39,141 bases of DNA from positions 1 to 39,141 of the forward strand of contig JAMPBB010000009.1 in NCBI GenBank assembly GCA_023666885.1. Reading direction: 5' to 3'. Position numbers and translations under genes: made by a program. Under the pieces are notes generated by a model. The model had not been told where the DNA came from, made no database searches, and worked only from the letters and a program-made list of their open reading frames with translations. Positions 7,594 to 16,723 of the stretch are shown here, piece by piece. Position 1 is the first letter of the stretch. The number at the start of each line of letters is the position of its first letter. Origin of the DNA: Muribaculaceae bacterium (lineage in GTDB: Bacteria; Bacteroidota; Bacteroidia; Bacteroidales; Muribaculaceae).

Positions 7594-8727
7594 ATGAAAA
7601 AATTGATTCTCATTGCTGTTGCAGCCGCAAGTATGGCCACAGCACAAGCCCAACAGGCATTAGAGACTCCTTCATTTGGCTCTAATTGGTCTATCGGAAT
7701 CGATGGTGGTGTTACGACACCGCTGAAGGGACATTCTTTCTTTAAGAATATGCGCGGTACAGCCGGCCTGCATATCCAGAAGCAAGTTTCACCCGCATTT
7801 GCTCTTGGTGTAGAAAGCCTTTTTGGCATTAACACCTCTACTCAGAACCGTGGAATAAGCAGCTCTACAGTATTTGATAATTCATATGTAGGTGCTTATG
7901 GTGCTGTAAACCTGTTCAATCTTTTTGGCGGATATAAATGTGACGGACGCGCATTCGATATTGAAGTAGCAGCCGGTGCAGGTTGGGGTCATACTTACTA
8001 TAACAAAGCTGTAGGCAGTGACCACAACTATTTTGCTACCAAGGCAGGTCTTAACTTCAACTTCAACGTGACACGTAACCTCACCATCTCAGTTAAGCCT
8101 TCTGTAATATGGGATATGAGCGATGTTTCTGTAGCTCAGACCTCAGCTGCATATGACATTCACAAGGCTAACTTCAATCTTGTAGCCGGCGTTACTTACA
8201 AGTTCGGTGAAGGATTCCGTTGCGCCGATGTCCGTAATATAGCTGAGATTGATGCCCTCAACGCTCAGATCAACCAGCTCCGTGGCGAACTTGACGCATG
8301 TGCAGCCGCTGTAGCAGCCGGTCAGGCTCAGAATGCAGCTCTTGCCGCTGAACTCGCCGCTTGCCAGAACAAGAAGCCCGAAGTGGTTAAGGAAGTGAAC
8401 AATACCCTCAACAGCGTACGCTACATATTCTACCGCATAGGTTCATCAGTTATCACACCTGACCAGCAGCCTAATGTTGAAATGGTAGCCGCTTACCTCA
8501 AGAACCATAAGGACGCTAAGGTAGTGATCAAGGGTTATGCATCGCAGGACGGTAATGAAGAGTTTAATATCAAGCTCGCCGAAGCTCGTGCACAGTCAGT
8601 CAAGACAGCCCTTATGAAGAAGTACGGTATAGCCGAAAGCCGCATCCAGGCTGAAGGTCAGGGCATAGGACACATGTTCAGCGAAGAGTCCTGGAACCGT
8701 GTTTCTATCTGCACCATCGAGGACTAA
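7594..8727 (+). CDS. OmpA-family outer-membrane porin with peptidoglycan-binding domain
   Basis: The 377-residue precursor has a signal peptide (MKKLILIAVAAASMATAQA, likely cut before QQ). An eight-stranded type barrel of alternating aromatic/hydrophobic strands spans about 20-210. An Ala/Gln/Leu-rich helical linker follows at about 220-260 (INQLRGELDACAA... AALAAELAAC), then an OmpA-like domain (about 275-377) with the motif GYASQDGNEEFNIKLAEARAQSV. Such proteins anchor the outer membrane to peptidoglycan and are often very abundant in Bacteroidales. The start at 7594 is supported by the signal peptide and by the -7 box ending at 7560. Codons are strongly biased (AAG, CGT, CTC), consistent with high expression. 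A 12-bp terminator follows. Confidence 0.93.
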   Translation: MKKLILIAVAAASMATAQAQQALETPSFGSNWSIGIDGGVTTPLKGHSFFKNMRGTAGLHIQKQVSPAFALGVESLFGINTSTQNRGISSSTVFDNSYVGAYGAVNLFNLFGGYKCDGRAFDIEVAAGAGWGHTYYNKAVGSDHNYFATKAGLNFNFNVTRNLTISVKPSVIWDMSDVSVAQTSAAYDIHKANFNLVAGVTYKFGEGFRCADVRNIAEIDALNAQINQLRGELDACAAAVAAGQAQNAALAAELAACQNKKPEVVKEVNNTLNSVRYIFYRIGSSVITPDQQPNVEMVAAYLKNHKDAKVVIKGYASQDGNEEFNIKLAEARAQSVKTALMKKYGIAESRIQAEGQGIGHMFSEESWNRVSICTIED

Positions 8728-8797
8728 TACTGATACCTCTCGTTCGTGAAGTCACGGCTCGCCGCCAAGAGCCGGACTTGTGAAACAGGCATAATTT

Positions 8798-8834
8798 GCG
8801 CCCCTTCCCACAGCGGGAAGGGGCGCTATATTTG
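8798..8834 (+). terminator. Terminator of the OmpA gene
   Basis: A perfect 12-bp stem, GCGCCCCTTCCC (8798-8809) with GGGAAGGGGCGC (8815-8826), has a 5-nt loop and is followed by TATATTTG. The tail also contains the -33 box of the next promoter. Confidence 0.75.
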
Positions 8835-8862
8835 CATAATTGGAAACGTAATCATATCTTTG
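8831..8862 (+). promoter_or_regulatory. Consensus promoter of the Tricorn-like protease gene
   Basis: TTTG (8831-8834), a 20-nt spacer and TATCTTTG (8855-8862) form a full match to the Bacteroidota primary sigma consensus, 36 nt before the ATG at 8899. Confidence 0.8.
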
Positions 8863-8898
8863 TACGGAACTTAGCCAATCATTTTGAATTCAAATAAT

Positions 8899-11800
8899 AT
8901 GAAAAAAACTATTCTGACCTCAGTGGCAATAGCTTCATTCGCATTGTCGGCTCAGGCTGTTACACCTTTATGGCTCAGGGATGTGAAGATATCACCTGAT
9001 GGAACGGAGATAGCTTTTACCTATATGGGCGATATCTATAAGGTAAAAACGAGTGGTGGAACAGCCCAAAGGCTTACCTCTATGCCTTCATACGAAAGCG
9101 CTCCCATATGGTCGCCTGACGGCAAGATGATAGCTTTTGCCAGTGACCGCAACGGTGACAATGACCTGTTCATAATGCCTTCAAACGGTGGCGCGGCCAA
9201 ACGACTCACCACAAATTCAGCCGATGAGATTCCTGAAGCATTCTCACCTGATGGAAGTTCGGTTATTTATTCTGCTGCTATACAGGCTCCGGCTCAAAGC
9301 GCATTGTTCCCCACCACGCGCATGACACAGCTTTACAAGGTGCCCACCACCGGGGGGCGGGCAGTGCAGGTGCTTGGTACCGCAGCCGTAAACATAGAAT
9401 ATGTCCCCGGCACCGATTCGTTTCTGTACGAGGACATAAAGGGATACGAGGATCAGTGGAGAAAGCATCATACATCGTCCGTGACGCGTGACATATGGCG
9501 CTATGACCCTAAGACCGGTAGGCATACAAACCTTACGTCCAGGGGCGGAGAGGATCGTGACCCCACTGTGGCACCTGACGGCATTACACTGTATCTGCTC
9601 AGCGAACGTGACGGAGGCTCTATGAACGTATATTCTATGAGCCTTGAGAATCCGGGAGCCGTTAAGCCTGTTACAAACTTCACCACACATCCGGTGCGTT
9701 TCCTGTCCATAGGTGCTGACGGGACAATGGCGTTCACCTACGATGGCGAGATTTATACCATGCAGCAGGGCGGCACACCCCGTAAAGTGGCTATTGACAT
9801 AACTGTTGATGAGGTTTCGGAGCCTAATTATTTCTCGGCCGGTCGGGCTTCCGGCGGTGCAGCGGTTAGTCCTGACGGCAAACAGATAGCCTATGTGAAC
9901 CGTGGTGAAGTGTTCGTTACGTCAGTGGATCACTCATCAGTGAAGCGTGTTACCAACACGCCGCAAGGTGAGAGTGACATTACATGGGGTAAGGATTCCA
10001 GAGAGCTGTATTACACATCTGAACGTGACGGACACTATGACATATATAGAGCATATATAGCACGTCCTGACGATCCTAACTTCTCTAATGCCACAGTGAT
10101 AAAGGAGGAACGTGTGTTCAAGGAAGATGGCGTGGACCGTACATATCCGGCCATATCACCTGATGGCAAAAAGTTAGCATATATATCGGACCGTAATAGG
10201 CTTATGGTGATGGATCTGGCCTCAAAGAAGGTGAAGCAGCTTACTGACGGCACCACCAATCCTTCACGCACCAAGGGATTCGGTGTTGAATGGTCACCTG
10301 ACAGCAAGATGCTCCTTTTTGAGAACACACAAGCCTCGCATCAGCCCTATGGCGATATTGCCGTTATAGAAGTGGAATCCGGCAAGCTGCATAAGATTAC
10401 CGATACCGGATATTTTGATGCCATGCCTCACTGGGCTCTGGACGGAAAGGCCATAACATTCCTTTCGGAGCGCTACGGTATGCGCAACCATGCATCGTGG
10501 GGTTCGCAGTATGATGTAATGCTTGCATTCCTTACCAAGGATGCTTATGACCGTTACCGCCTTAGCGAAGAGGATTATGCACTGCTCAAGGAAGTGGAAA
10601 AGTCACAGAAGAAGAAAGAGCAGAGTGCTAAATCTAAGACCGATAAGGATAGTAAAGGTAAGAAAAAGGCTAAAGGCAAGGATGAAAAGGATGCCGAACC
10701 TGCTGAAAAGAAAGCTGAGGAACCGGAATATGATTTTGATAATGTAGAAATACGCACCGTACGCCTTACTCCCAATTCTTCGGATATATCTGATGCATTG
10801 CTGTCAGATGACGGCGAGTCGGTCTATTATCTGTCATCATTTGAAGGCGGATATGACCTTTGGAAAAAGAGCTTGCGCAAGCGTGATGCCAAGATTGTCA
10901 ACAAGCTTAACGGCGGTGGCGCATACCTGGTACCTGATAAGGATGGAAATATATTCCTTGTAGGTTCAGAAGTGAAGAAGTTCAATACGAAGAATGACCG
11001 GGTTACAAGCGTACAGCTTGGAGGCCGATTCAGTATTGATCCGGCTGAGGAGCGTGAATATATGCTGAAACATGTATATAATGAGGAGAAGGAGCGCTTC
11101 TATGTGGCCGATATGAATGGCGTGGACTGGGACGGACTGTATAAGGCATATGCACGGTTCCTGCCTCATATCAACAACAACTATGATTTTGCTGAGTTGC
11201 TCAGCGAACTCCTCGGTGAGCTTAATGTGTCGCATACGGGAGGCCGATATTATCCGGCACGTTCGCAGGAACCCACTGCATCACTCGGACTGCTTTATGA
11301 CTGGACATATGCAGGTCCCGGTCTGAAGGTTAGCGAAGTAGTAGAGCGTGGGCCGTTTGATCATGCAGGTTCGGTTATGAAGGCCGGTGTTGTCATCACT
11401 TCTGTTAACGGCGTGGAACTCACTGATTCGGTGGATTACAGCGCACTGCTCAACGGTATATCGGGTAAAAAGACCCTTGTTACATTTAAGGACGCGGCCG
11501 GGAACCTGAACGAGGAGGTTATACTGCCTATAAGTTCCGGTGCACTCAACAACCTGCTTTATGACCGCTGGGTAAAACAGCGTGAGGATGATGTGGCACG
11601 TTGGTCTGACGGGCGTCTTGGCTATGTACACCTACAGTCCATGAGCGATGACAGCTTCCGTACCATATATGCCAAGATAATGGGTAAGTATCGTGACCTT
11701 GACGGTATAGTGATAGACACCCGATGGAACGGCGGCGGACGCCTGCATGAGGATATCGAGGTGATGTTCAGCGCTGAGCCTTATTTGACTCAGGACATAC

Positions 11801-12168
11801 ATGGTATGGTTACGTCAACTATGCCCTCACGCCGGTGGACTAAACCGAGCATTATGGTGATAGGCGAAGCCAATTACAGCAATGCGCACGGCACGCCGTG
11901 GGTATACAAGCACAAAGGGCTTGGTAAGCTTGTAGGCATGCCTGTGCCCGGTACCATGTCAAGCGTTAACTGGGTTACGCTTCAGGATCCATCGCTTGTG
12001 TTCGGTATTCCTGTAATAGGATTCCGTACAGCTGAGGGAAATTATCTTGAGAATACCCAGCTTGAGCCTGATATCAAGGTGGCTAATGATCCTTCTGAAA
12101 TAGTTACCGGCGAGGACCGTCAGCTGCGTACTGCTGTTGAAACACTGTTGCGTGATTTGAAAAACTGA
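8899..12168 (+). CDS. Tricorn-like S41 peptidase with beta-propellers and PDZ domain
   Basis: The 1089-residue precursor starts with a signal peptide (MKKTILTSVAIASFALSAQA). WD40-like/PD40 propeller repeats cover about 20-540; repeated SPDG motifs are visible (e.g. ISPDGTEIAF, WSPDGKMIAF, ISPDGKKLAY). A highly charged Lys/Glu linker lies at about 567-610, then more propeller. The Tricorn core domain holds LNVSH (H779), a PDZ domain lies at about 797-868, and the S41 region contains NYSNAHGTPW with presumed nucleophile S994. It probably degrades peptides in the periplasm or at the cell surface. ATG 8899 fits the signal peptide and promoter; a TTG at 8884 is unlikely. A strong terminator follows, so it is monocistronic. 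Confidence 0.92.
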   Translation: MKKTILTSVAIASFALSAQAVTPLWLRDVKISPDGTEIAFTYMGDIYKVKTSGGTAQRLTSMPSYESAPIWSPDGKMIAFASDRNGDNDLFIMPSNGGAAKRLTTNSADEIPEAFSPDGSSVIYSAAIQAPAQSALFPTTRMTQLYKVPTTGGRAVQVLGTAAVNIEYVPGTDSFLYEDIKGYEDQWRKHHTSSVTRDIWRYDPKTGRHTNLTSRGGEDRDPTVAPDGITLYLLSERDGGSMNVYSMSLENPGAVKPVTNFTTHPVRFLSIGADGTMAFTYDGEIYTMQQGGTPRKVAIDITVDEVSEPNYFSAGRASGGAAVSPDGKQIAYVNRGEVFVTSVDHSSVKRVTNTPQGESDITWGKDSRELYYTSERDGHYDIYRAYIARPDDPNFSNATVIKEERVFKEDGVDRTYPAISPDGKKLAYISDRNRLMVMDLASKKVKQLTDGTTNPSRTKGFGVEWSPDSKMLLFENTQASHQPYGDIAVIEVESGKLHKITDTGYFDAMPHWALDGKAITFLSERYGMRNHASWGSQYDVMLAFLTKDAYDRYRLSEEDYALLKEVEKSQKKKEQSAKSKTDKDSKGKKKAKGKDEKDAEPAEKKAEEPEYDFDNVEIRTVRLTPNSSDISDALLSDDGESVYYLSSFEGGYDLWKKSLRKRDAKIVNKLNGGGAYLVPDKDGNIFLVGSEVKKFNTKNDRVTSVQLGGRFSIDPAEEREYMLKHVYNEEKERFYVADMNGVDWDGLYKAYARFLPHINNNYDFAELLSELLGELNVSHTGGRYYPARSQEPTASLGLLYDWTYAGPGLKVSEVVERGPFDHAGSVMKAGVVITSVNGVELTDSVDYSALLNGISGKKTLVTFKDAAGNLNEEVILPISSGALNNLLYDRWVKQREDDVARWSDGRLGYVHLQSMSDDSFRTIYAKIMGKYRDLDGIVIDTRWNGGGRLHEDIEVMFSAEPYLTQDIHGMVTSTMPSRRWTKPSIMVIGEANYSNAHGTPWVYKHKGLGKLVGMPVPGTMSSVNWVTLQDPSLVFGIPVIGFRTAEGNYLENTQLEPDIKVANDPSEIVTGEDRQLRTAVETLLRDLKN

Positions 12169-12192
12169 TAATTTTTCAAAAAACTCTTATAT

Positions 12193-12228
12193 ATGCCGCT
12201 CTTGACTACTGTCAGGGGCGGCATTTTT
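12193..12228 (+). terminator. Terminator of the Tricorn-like protease gene
   Basis: A 14-bp stem including two G-T pairs (12193-12206 with 12211-12224) encloses the loop TACT. The T-run ends at 12228. Confidence 0.85.
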
Positions 12229-12241
12229 CATGGAAAAAAGG

Positions 12242-12249
12242 TAAATTTG
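12242..12249 (+). promoter_or_regulatory. -7 box of the Smr/EFR1 operon
   Basis: TAAATTTG matches TAnnTTTG and lies 29 nt before the ATG at 12279. No convincing -33 box was found. Confidence 0.55.
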
Positions 12250-12278
12250 CCAATAAAAAAGAAAATCAGAGCACAATA

Positions 12279-13364
12279 ATGGCAAAAGTAGGAGATATAG
12301 TGCGTTTCCTTAACGCCGTGGGCGGCGGACGCATAGTTAAGATAGATGGCAATATAGCCTATGTGGACGATGACGGATTTGAAACTCCGGTATTGCTTCG
12401 TGAGTGCGTGGTGGTAGGTCAGGCTCCGGCTTATGATAAGGCACCGAAGCTGCCTAATGTCAAGGAGCAGCCTCCCGTCGTTACAGCATCAAAGGTTGAG
12501 CCCATGGTTACCGCTGAGGAGGAGGAACTCCCGGTAGAAGAAACTGCTGATGGCGACGTGCTTAATGTGGTACTGGCCTTTGAACCGAGCGATTCCCGGA
12601 ATCCATCGGGCGGCACTATAGATACTTATATAGTCAATGACTCCAATTACTTCCTGTCATTTACTTACATGGGACGTTCTGACACCGATACGGAATGGAC
12701 TCAACTGTATAGCGGCACAGTGGAGCCGAATATACAGCTTTTCCTTGGAGAAGTAGACAAGACCTCGCTTGCGGTGATGGAGCATATAGCGGTGCAGTAT
12801 GTGGCTTTTAAGCGTGACCGCGCATTTGCTCTTAAGAAGCCCGCGCTTGTGGAATTAAGCTTTGATACCACTAAGTTTTTCAAGCTTCATTGTTTCAAGG
12901 ACAGCATATACTTTGACAAGCCTGTGATAGCTTTGGATATAGTAAGGAACGATGAGCCAAATGTGCCTAAACCTGTTCCTGCCGACGGCAAGAAGCTTGA
13001 ACAGGCCATGATGGCGAAAAAGCATATAGATCTACAGCCGAGGCGACCGGTGCGTAAGCGCAGTCTACCCACAAAGTCACATGACGGAATGATAGTAGTG
13101 GATCTCCATATTCAGGAATTGGTGGACAATATACGTGGACTTTCAAACGCTGACATGCTCAACATGCAGATTGATGAATTTCGCCGGGTCATGGATGCCA
13201 ATCTTAAGAACAAAGGATGTAAAATCATATTCATACATGGCAAGGGCGAGGGTGTGCTCCGGCAGGCGCTTATGAAAGAACTTAATCACCGGTATAAAGG
13301 TCATGACGTTCAGGATGCCTCGTTTCGTGAGTACGGATTCGGCGCAACACAGGTCACTATATGA
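12279..13364 (+). CDS. DUF2027 protein with C-terminal Smr domain
   Basis: The 361-residue cytoplasmic protein starts with a small beta domain (KVGDIVRFLNAVGGGRIVKIDG...VDDDGFETPVL). An acidic linker follows at about 60-95, then the DUF2027 beta-sandwich (about 95-215), a short basic linker, and a C-terminal Smr domain. The Smr motifs are DLHI (275-278) and HGKGEG (320-325). Smr domains occur at the end of MutS2 and in stand-alone nucleases; they bind or cut branched nucleic acid or RNA. This DUF2027-Smr architecture is characteristic of Bacteroidota, and its precise role is not established. The stop overlaps the next start in ATGA, so it is coupled to the ferredoxin gene. Confidence 0.9.
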   Translation: MAKVGDIVRFLNAVGGGRIVKIDGNIAYVDDDGFETPVLLRECVVVGQAPAYDKAPKLPNVKEQPPVVTASKVEPMVTAEEEELPVEETADGDVLNVVLAFEPSDSRNPSGGTIDTYIVNDSNYFLSFTYMGRSDTDTEWTQLYSGTVEPNIQLFLGEVDKTSLAVMEHIAVQYVAFKRDRAFALKKPALVELSFDTTKFFKLHCFKDSIYFDKPVIALDIVRNDEPNVPKPVPADGKKLEQAMMAKKHIDLQPRRPVRKRSLPTKSHDGMIVVDLHIQELVDNIRGLSNADMLNMQIDEFRRVMDANLKNKGCKIIFIHGKGEGVLRQALMKELNHRYKGHDVQDASFREYGFGATQVTI

Positions 13365-14161
13365 TACTTTTCTTTTCGGGCACGGGTAATAGCCGGTATG
13401 TGGCCGATAGCCTGTCTGACCTGCTTAGCGATGACGGAATATTTGACATGTCACGTGGCGGCGTGTCCGGCTCACCGGCTACTACAGGTATTCGTGACAG
13501 AGTGATATGGGTGTTCCCGGTTCATTCCTGGGGGCTTCCTAAGGTGGTTCGACGGTTTATAGATACCGTGACGCTTGACCCGATACTTGATGGTGCCATG
13601 CATTATATGGTAGCTACGTGCGGCGATGATGCCGGACTGACTCACCAACAGTGGCGAAGTGCGGTCAAGCGTCGCGGATGGAAGGCCGCCGGGTCATTTA
13701 CGGTGATTATGCCCAATACATACATTGCCCTCCCGGGGTTTAATGTGGATCCTGTGGCCGTGGCATGCAGTAAGCTTGAAGCCGCCGGTACACGTATCAG
13801 GGAAGTGGCTCGCGCCATACGGGTAGGTGCAAAGGTGGATGATGTATGTCGTGGGGCTATGCCCTGGTTAAAAACACGTGCCATCTACCCTTTGTTTATG
13901 GGTGCTCTCACATCGCCCGGATTGTTTAGAGTCAGGCCGGACGCTTGTATAGGCTGCGGACGGTGTGTCAAGGCATGTCCGCTTGGCAATGTCCGTATCT
14001 CCGAATCCGAAACGCCGGTGTGGAGCCGTAGGTGCACAATGTGTCTGGCATGCTATCACGTATGTCCGCGTCATGCCATAGAGTATGGTCCATTTACCCG
14101 AGGCAAAGGCCAGTATATGTTCAATAAATCATTTTATGAGTCATGCCGCCGTCAGCGGTAA
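13361..14161 (+). CDS. EFR1-type flavodoxin/ferredoxin fusion protein
   Basis: The 266-residue protein has an N-terminal flavodoxin-like part with the FMN phosphate loop FSGTGNSRYVA (5-15) and VFPVHSWGLP. The C-terminal half carries two 4Fe-4S clusters: C196, C199, C202, C206 (CIGCGRCVKACP) and C225, C228, C231, C235 (CTMCLACYHVCP). Proteins of this type (EFR1 family) are presumed electron carriers; their redox partner is unknown. It is translationally coupled to the Smr gene. Its last 41 bp overlap, tail to tail, the end of the SDR gene on the other strand. No terminator is visible there. Confidence 0.9.
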   Translation: MILFFSGTGNSRYVADSLSDLLSDDGIFDMSRGGVSGSPATTGIRDRVIWVFPVHSWGLPKVVRRFIDTVTLDPILDGAMHYMVATCGDDAGLTHQQWRSAVKRRGWKAAGSFTVIMPNTYIALPGFNVDPVAVACSKLEAAGTRIREVARAIRVGAKVDDVCRGAMPWLKTRAIYPLFMGALTSPGLFRVRPDACIGCGRCVKACPLGNVRISESETPVWSRRCTMCLACYHVCPRHAIEYGPFTRGKGQYMFNKSFYESCRRQR

Positions 14162-14969
14162 TGTTCTCTCCATTGATGAAATCTGAATCCGGCGCTGACA
14201 GAAACATGCATATGCGAACTATGTCATCAGGGCGGCCTACCCGGCCTGATGGGTGCATGTCCTTGTCACTGTCCGTTACAATATCATCAGGGGATGTAAC
14301 TATCCATCCGGGCGATATACAGTTGACCGTAACATGCAGCGGTGCGAAATCCATCATAAGTGAATGAGTCAGCGCAAGTATGCCTCCCTTTGATGCTGAA
14401 TAGGCCTGCGTGTGCGCTTCACTCTGAAATGCTCTTGTAGAGCAGATGTTGATGATTCTCCCGCCGAAATCATTGGGCTGAGGCAGTGTCATACGGTGCC
14501 GCATCAGAGAGCGTGACGTTATGAATACAGGCCGAAGATTCGTGGCCAGTATGCGGTCAAATGCATCAACTTCACATTCTGCCAATGGTGTGAATTCGGC
14601 TATCCCTACATTGTTTATTATTATATCTATGTCGCCCCACTTGTCATATAGCTTTGACATGACTTGTTCCAAGGCCTCATGGTCAGTGACGTCACATGGA
14701 TAGAATTGCGATCCGGTGTCCTGTGCGGTCTTGGCTCCCTTCGTTCTGTCGGAATCACAGAATGCCACCCGGCATCCGGCGTTGCAGAATCTGCTTACTG
14801 TGGCGCGTCCTATACCTGAGGCACCACCGGTGATGAATACCCTGCGGCTCGGAAATTTTACATTTATTTCGCCTGTGCCGGTTCTCTTGGAGGATACCGG
14901 CCGTCGTGAGGCAGATGTGCGTCCTGCCTTATAGTCCTCCATACGAAGCTCAAGGTAGTTGTCGGCCAT
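14121..14969 (-). CDS. Short-chain dehydrogenase/reductase with N-terminal extension
   Basis: A 282-residue NAD(P)-dependent oxidoreductase. Visible motifs are TGGASGIG (47-54), the NNVG adenine-loop motif (119-122), the catalytic S177, and Y190/K194 in YSASK. The C-terminal SPGWIVT and INGENITADGG segments are typical of classical SDRs. About 40 residues precede the Rossmann fold (NYLELRMEDYKAGRTS...), rich in charge. The frame is continuous and the start sits 4 bp after the YitT stop, so I keep the long form. The substrate is unknown. The pairing with YitT may only reflect co-transcription. The 3' end overlaps the convergent ferredoxin gene. Confidence 0.88.
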   Translation of the reverse strand: MADNYLELRMEDYKAGRTSASRRPVSSKRTGTGEINVKFPSRRVFITGGASGIGRATVSRFCNAGCRVAFCDSDRTKGAKTAQDTGSQFYPCDVTDHEALEQVMSKLYDKWGDIDIIINNVGIAEFTPLAECEVDAFDRILATNLRPVFITSRSLMRHRMTLPQPNDFGGRIINICSTRAFQSEAHTQAYSASKGGILALTHSLMMDFAPLHVTVNCISPGWIVTSPDDIVTDSDKDMHPSGRVGRPDDIVRICMFLSAPDSDFINGENITADGGMTHKMIY

Positions 14970-14973
14970 AGCG

Positions 14974-15915
14974 TCAGTTATGTTCGGTTGGCTCCGAATG
15001 TTCTGTGTGACCTTCGTGATGCTTTATCTTCAGTTTTATGGCATCAAACCCCTTCCCATATACGCCGTTTACGTTGGCTTGGGTTATGAAAGCATCCTCA
15101 TCAATGCTTTTCACTATACGGAATATTGTCACTGACTCTATCTTACGGCACATTACCAGCAGTATTTTGGTTTCATGCTTGGTGTACCATCCGGTGCCTG
15201 TAAGGACAGTGCATCCGCGATGAGCCTCGTTGTTTATGGCGTCAGCTATCTTCTCCCAGTGCTTGGAAAATATGGTGAACTGTACGGCCTGACGGGTAGT
15301 GTTGATTATCATATCGGTCATGAACGAAGCTATAACCAGGACTACGAAACCGTACACTACGGTGTCAAGCTTGTGAAGTATGAAGAATGATGATGATATG
15401 ATCAAGAAATCAGTGTACAGCATAGTACGGCCAACGCTCACATTTGAACTCTTTGACACCATGGCGGCTACTATATCAGTGCCGCCGGTACTGCCGTTAT
15501 GGGTAAACGCTACACCTATGCCTATGCCGCAGAGCAAGCCGCCTATTATTACGTTCATAAAGGGCTCACCCTCTACCAGAGGCGTTGGGAACAGGGGAGT
15601 AAGCAGACCTATGAACAGTGATATTACCGTAGCGCCGAACACTGTACGTATTACAAACTGTTTGCCCACCTTTTTATATGCAAACGCCAGCAAAACAAGG
15701 TTCATTACGTATTGTGTTATGGCCACCGGTACACCTACACCTACAAACTTCTGGGTTATGAAATACACCAGTGTGCCGAAACCGGACAGACCGCCTATAA
15801 CTACTTGCTCAGGAAAAATAAATGCGCAGAAGCCCAAGGCGTATAGGAATATGCCGAACACTATAAATACATAGTCGCGGGTGGAAACCCATAACTGTTT
15901 TTTTGATATCTGCAT
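14974..15915 (-). CDS. YitT-family membrane protein (DUF161/DUF2179)
   Basis: The 313-residue inner-membrane protein has about five to six hydrophobic helices, for example at 14-34 (FIVFGIFLYALGFCAFIF), 60-80, 88-108, and 175-200. A cytoplasmic C-terminal DUF2179 domain (about 225-290) contains the usual 'HRGCTVLTGTGWYTK...ILLVMCRKIE' segment. Glycine-rich segments near 112-145 (GGLLCGIGIGVAFTHNGSTGGTDIVAA) are diagnostic for the family. Its function is not established. A full consensus promoter lies upstream. It heads a two-gene unit with the SDR. Confidence 0.9.
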   Translation of the reverse strand: MQISKKQLWVSTRDYVFIVFGIFLYALGFCAFIFPEQVVIGGLSGFGTLVYFITQKFVGVGVPVAITQYVMNLVLLAFAYKKVGKQFVIRTVFGATVISLFIGLLTPLFPTPLVEGEPFMNVIIGGLLCGIGIGVAFTHNGSTGGTDIVAAMVSKSSNVSVGRTMLYTDFLIISSSFFILHKLDTVVYGFVVLVIASFMTDMIINTTRQAVQFTIFSKHWEKIADAINNEAHRGCTVLTGTGWYTKHETKILLVMCRKIESVTIFRIVKSIDEDAFITQANVNGVYGKGFDAIKLKIKHHEGHTEHSEPTEHN

Positions 15916-15943
15916 AATGGACGCGCTTCTAAGGTTAATGTGA

Positions 15944-15974
15944 CAAAGTTAAGTCAACCTTGCGTGAGTACAAA
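15944..15974 (-). promoter_or_regulatory. Consensus promoter of yitT-SDR operon
   Basis: On the minus strand, TTTG (15974-15971), a 19-nt spacer and TAACTTTG (15951-15944) lie 29 nt upstream of the ATG at 15915. Confidence 0.75.
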
Positions 15975-16034
15975 AAAAATTCAATGTTATTTTTATACAT
16001 CGTTATTTGAACTTTCCATGTGATATGTTTTTTG

Positions 16035-16042
16035 TATCTTTG
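16035..16042 (+). promoter_or_regulatory. -7 box of the HD hydrolase-pncB operon
   Basis: TATCTTTG lies 26 nt before the ATG at 16069. A TTTG at 16006-16009 is 25 nt upstream, longer than usual, so the -33 box is uncertain. Confidence 0.6.
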
Positions 16043-16068
16043 ACCACTGACACATATTACGTGACACT

Positions 16069-16710
16069 ATGATAGTACCCGAACCGATATTAAGGACAAT
16101 GCCGCCGGAGGTGGTATCCGATTACAGATATTGGAGCGACTTTATGGAAAGCCGTATAACATTCTTTATGCCTGACAGCAGGGTACACAATATGGATCAC
16201 TGCGAGCGCGTACTGCTTCATGCTCTCCTTATAGGGCATGAAATGTTTCCGGCCGATACGGATGCACACAGGATACTTGCTTTAGCCTCCGTATTTCATG
16301 ACACGCGCCGCCTTGACGAATACACTGACCGAGGCCATGGAGCCCGGGGTGCTCTATATTATACCTCGTTTTGCCGAGAGGATTCCGAAGTGACTTATTA
16401 TAAGGATGCGGTGCTTGCCATGGAATATCATGACATTGATGATGCATCGGGCCGTAAAGCTATACGTATGGTTATGGGCGCGGGTGCGGAAAGAGCCATA
16501 TCATTATATGAGGCTTTTAAGGATGCCGATGCGCTGGACCGTTGGCGCCTTGGCCGGATAGGTCTTGATCCGTCGTATCTGCGTACGCCCTGTGCACGTA
16601 AGCTGGTGGACTTCGGGCGTATGCTTGTAGAATGTACTGTTCCGGCTCATATTCTTGATGAAATTAATGAGGAAGTTATGCGCTCAGTCAGAAAACATGG
16701 CTGGCAATAA
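16069..16710 (+). CDS. HD-domain phosphohydrolase
   Basis: The 213-residue soluble protein has an HD-type metal-binding arrangement: H40/H44 (VHNMDHCERV), HD at 77-78 (ASVFHDTRRLDEY), H90 (DRGHGARG) and H121-D122 (EYHDIDD). HD proteins hydrolyse phosphomonoesters or nucleotides. The substrate here is not recognisable. The following gene encodes nicotinate phosphoribosyltransferase, 13 bp away, which suggests a link to nucleotide or NAD metabolism; that is only contextual. Alternatives are a nucleotidase or an HD protein acting on modified nucleotides. Confidence 0.8.
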   Translation: MIVPEPILRTMPPEVVSDYRYWSDFMESRITFFMPDSRVHNMDHCERVLLHALLIGHEMFPADTDAHRILALASVFHDTRRLDEYTDRGHGARGALYYTSFCREDSEVTYYKDAVLAMEYHDIDDASGRKAIRMVMGAGAERAISLYEAFKDADALDRWRLGRIGLDPSYLRTPCARKLVDFGRMLVECTVPAHILDEINEEVMRSVRKHGWQ

Positions 16711-16723
16711 AACGTAAGTGGAT

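Noticed and set aside
10523..10747. 74-codon basic ORF in the protease gene
   Set aside because: It is an alternate frame of the Lys/Glu-rich linker of the Tricorn-like protease.
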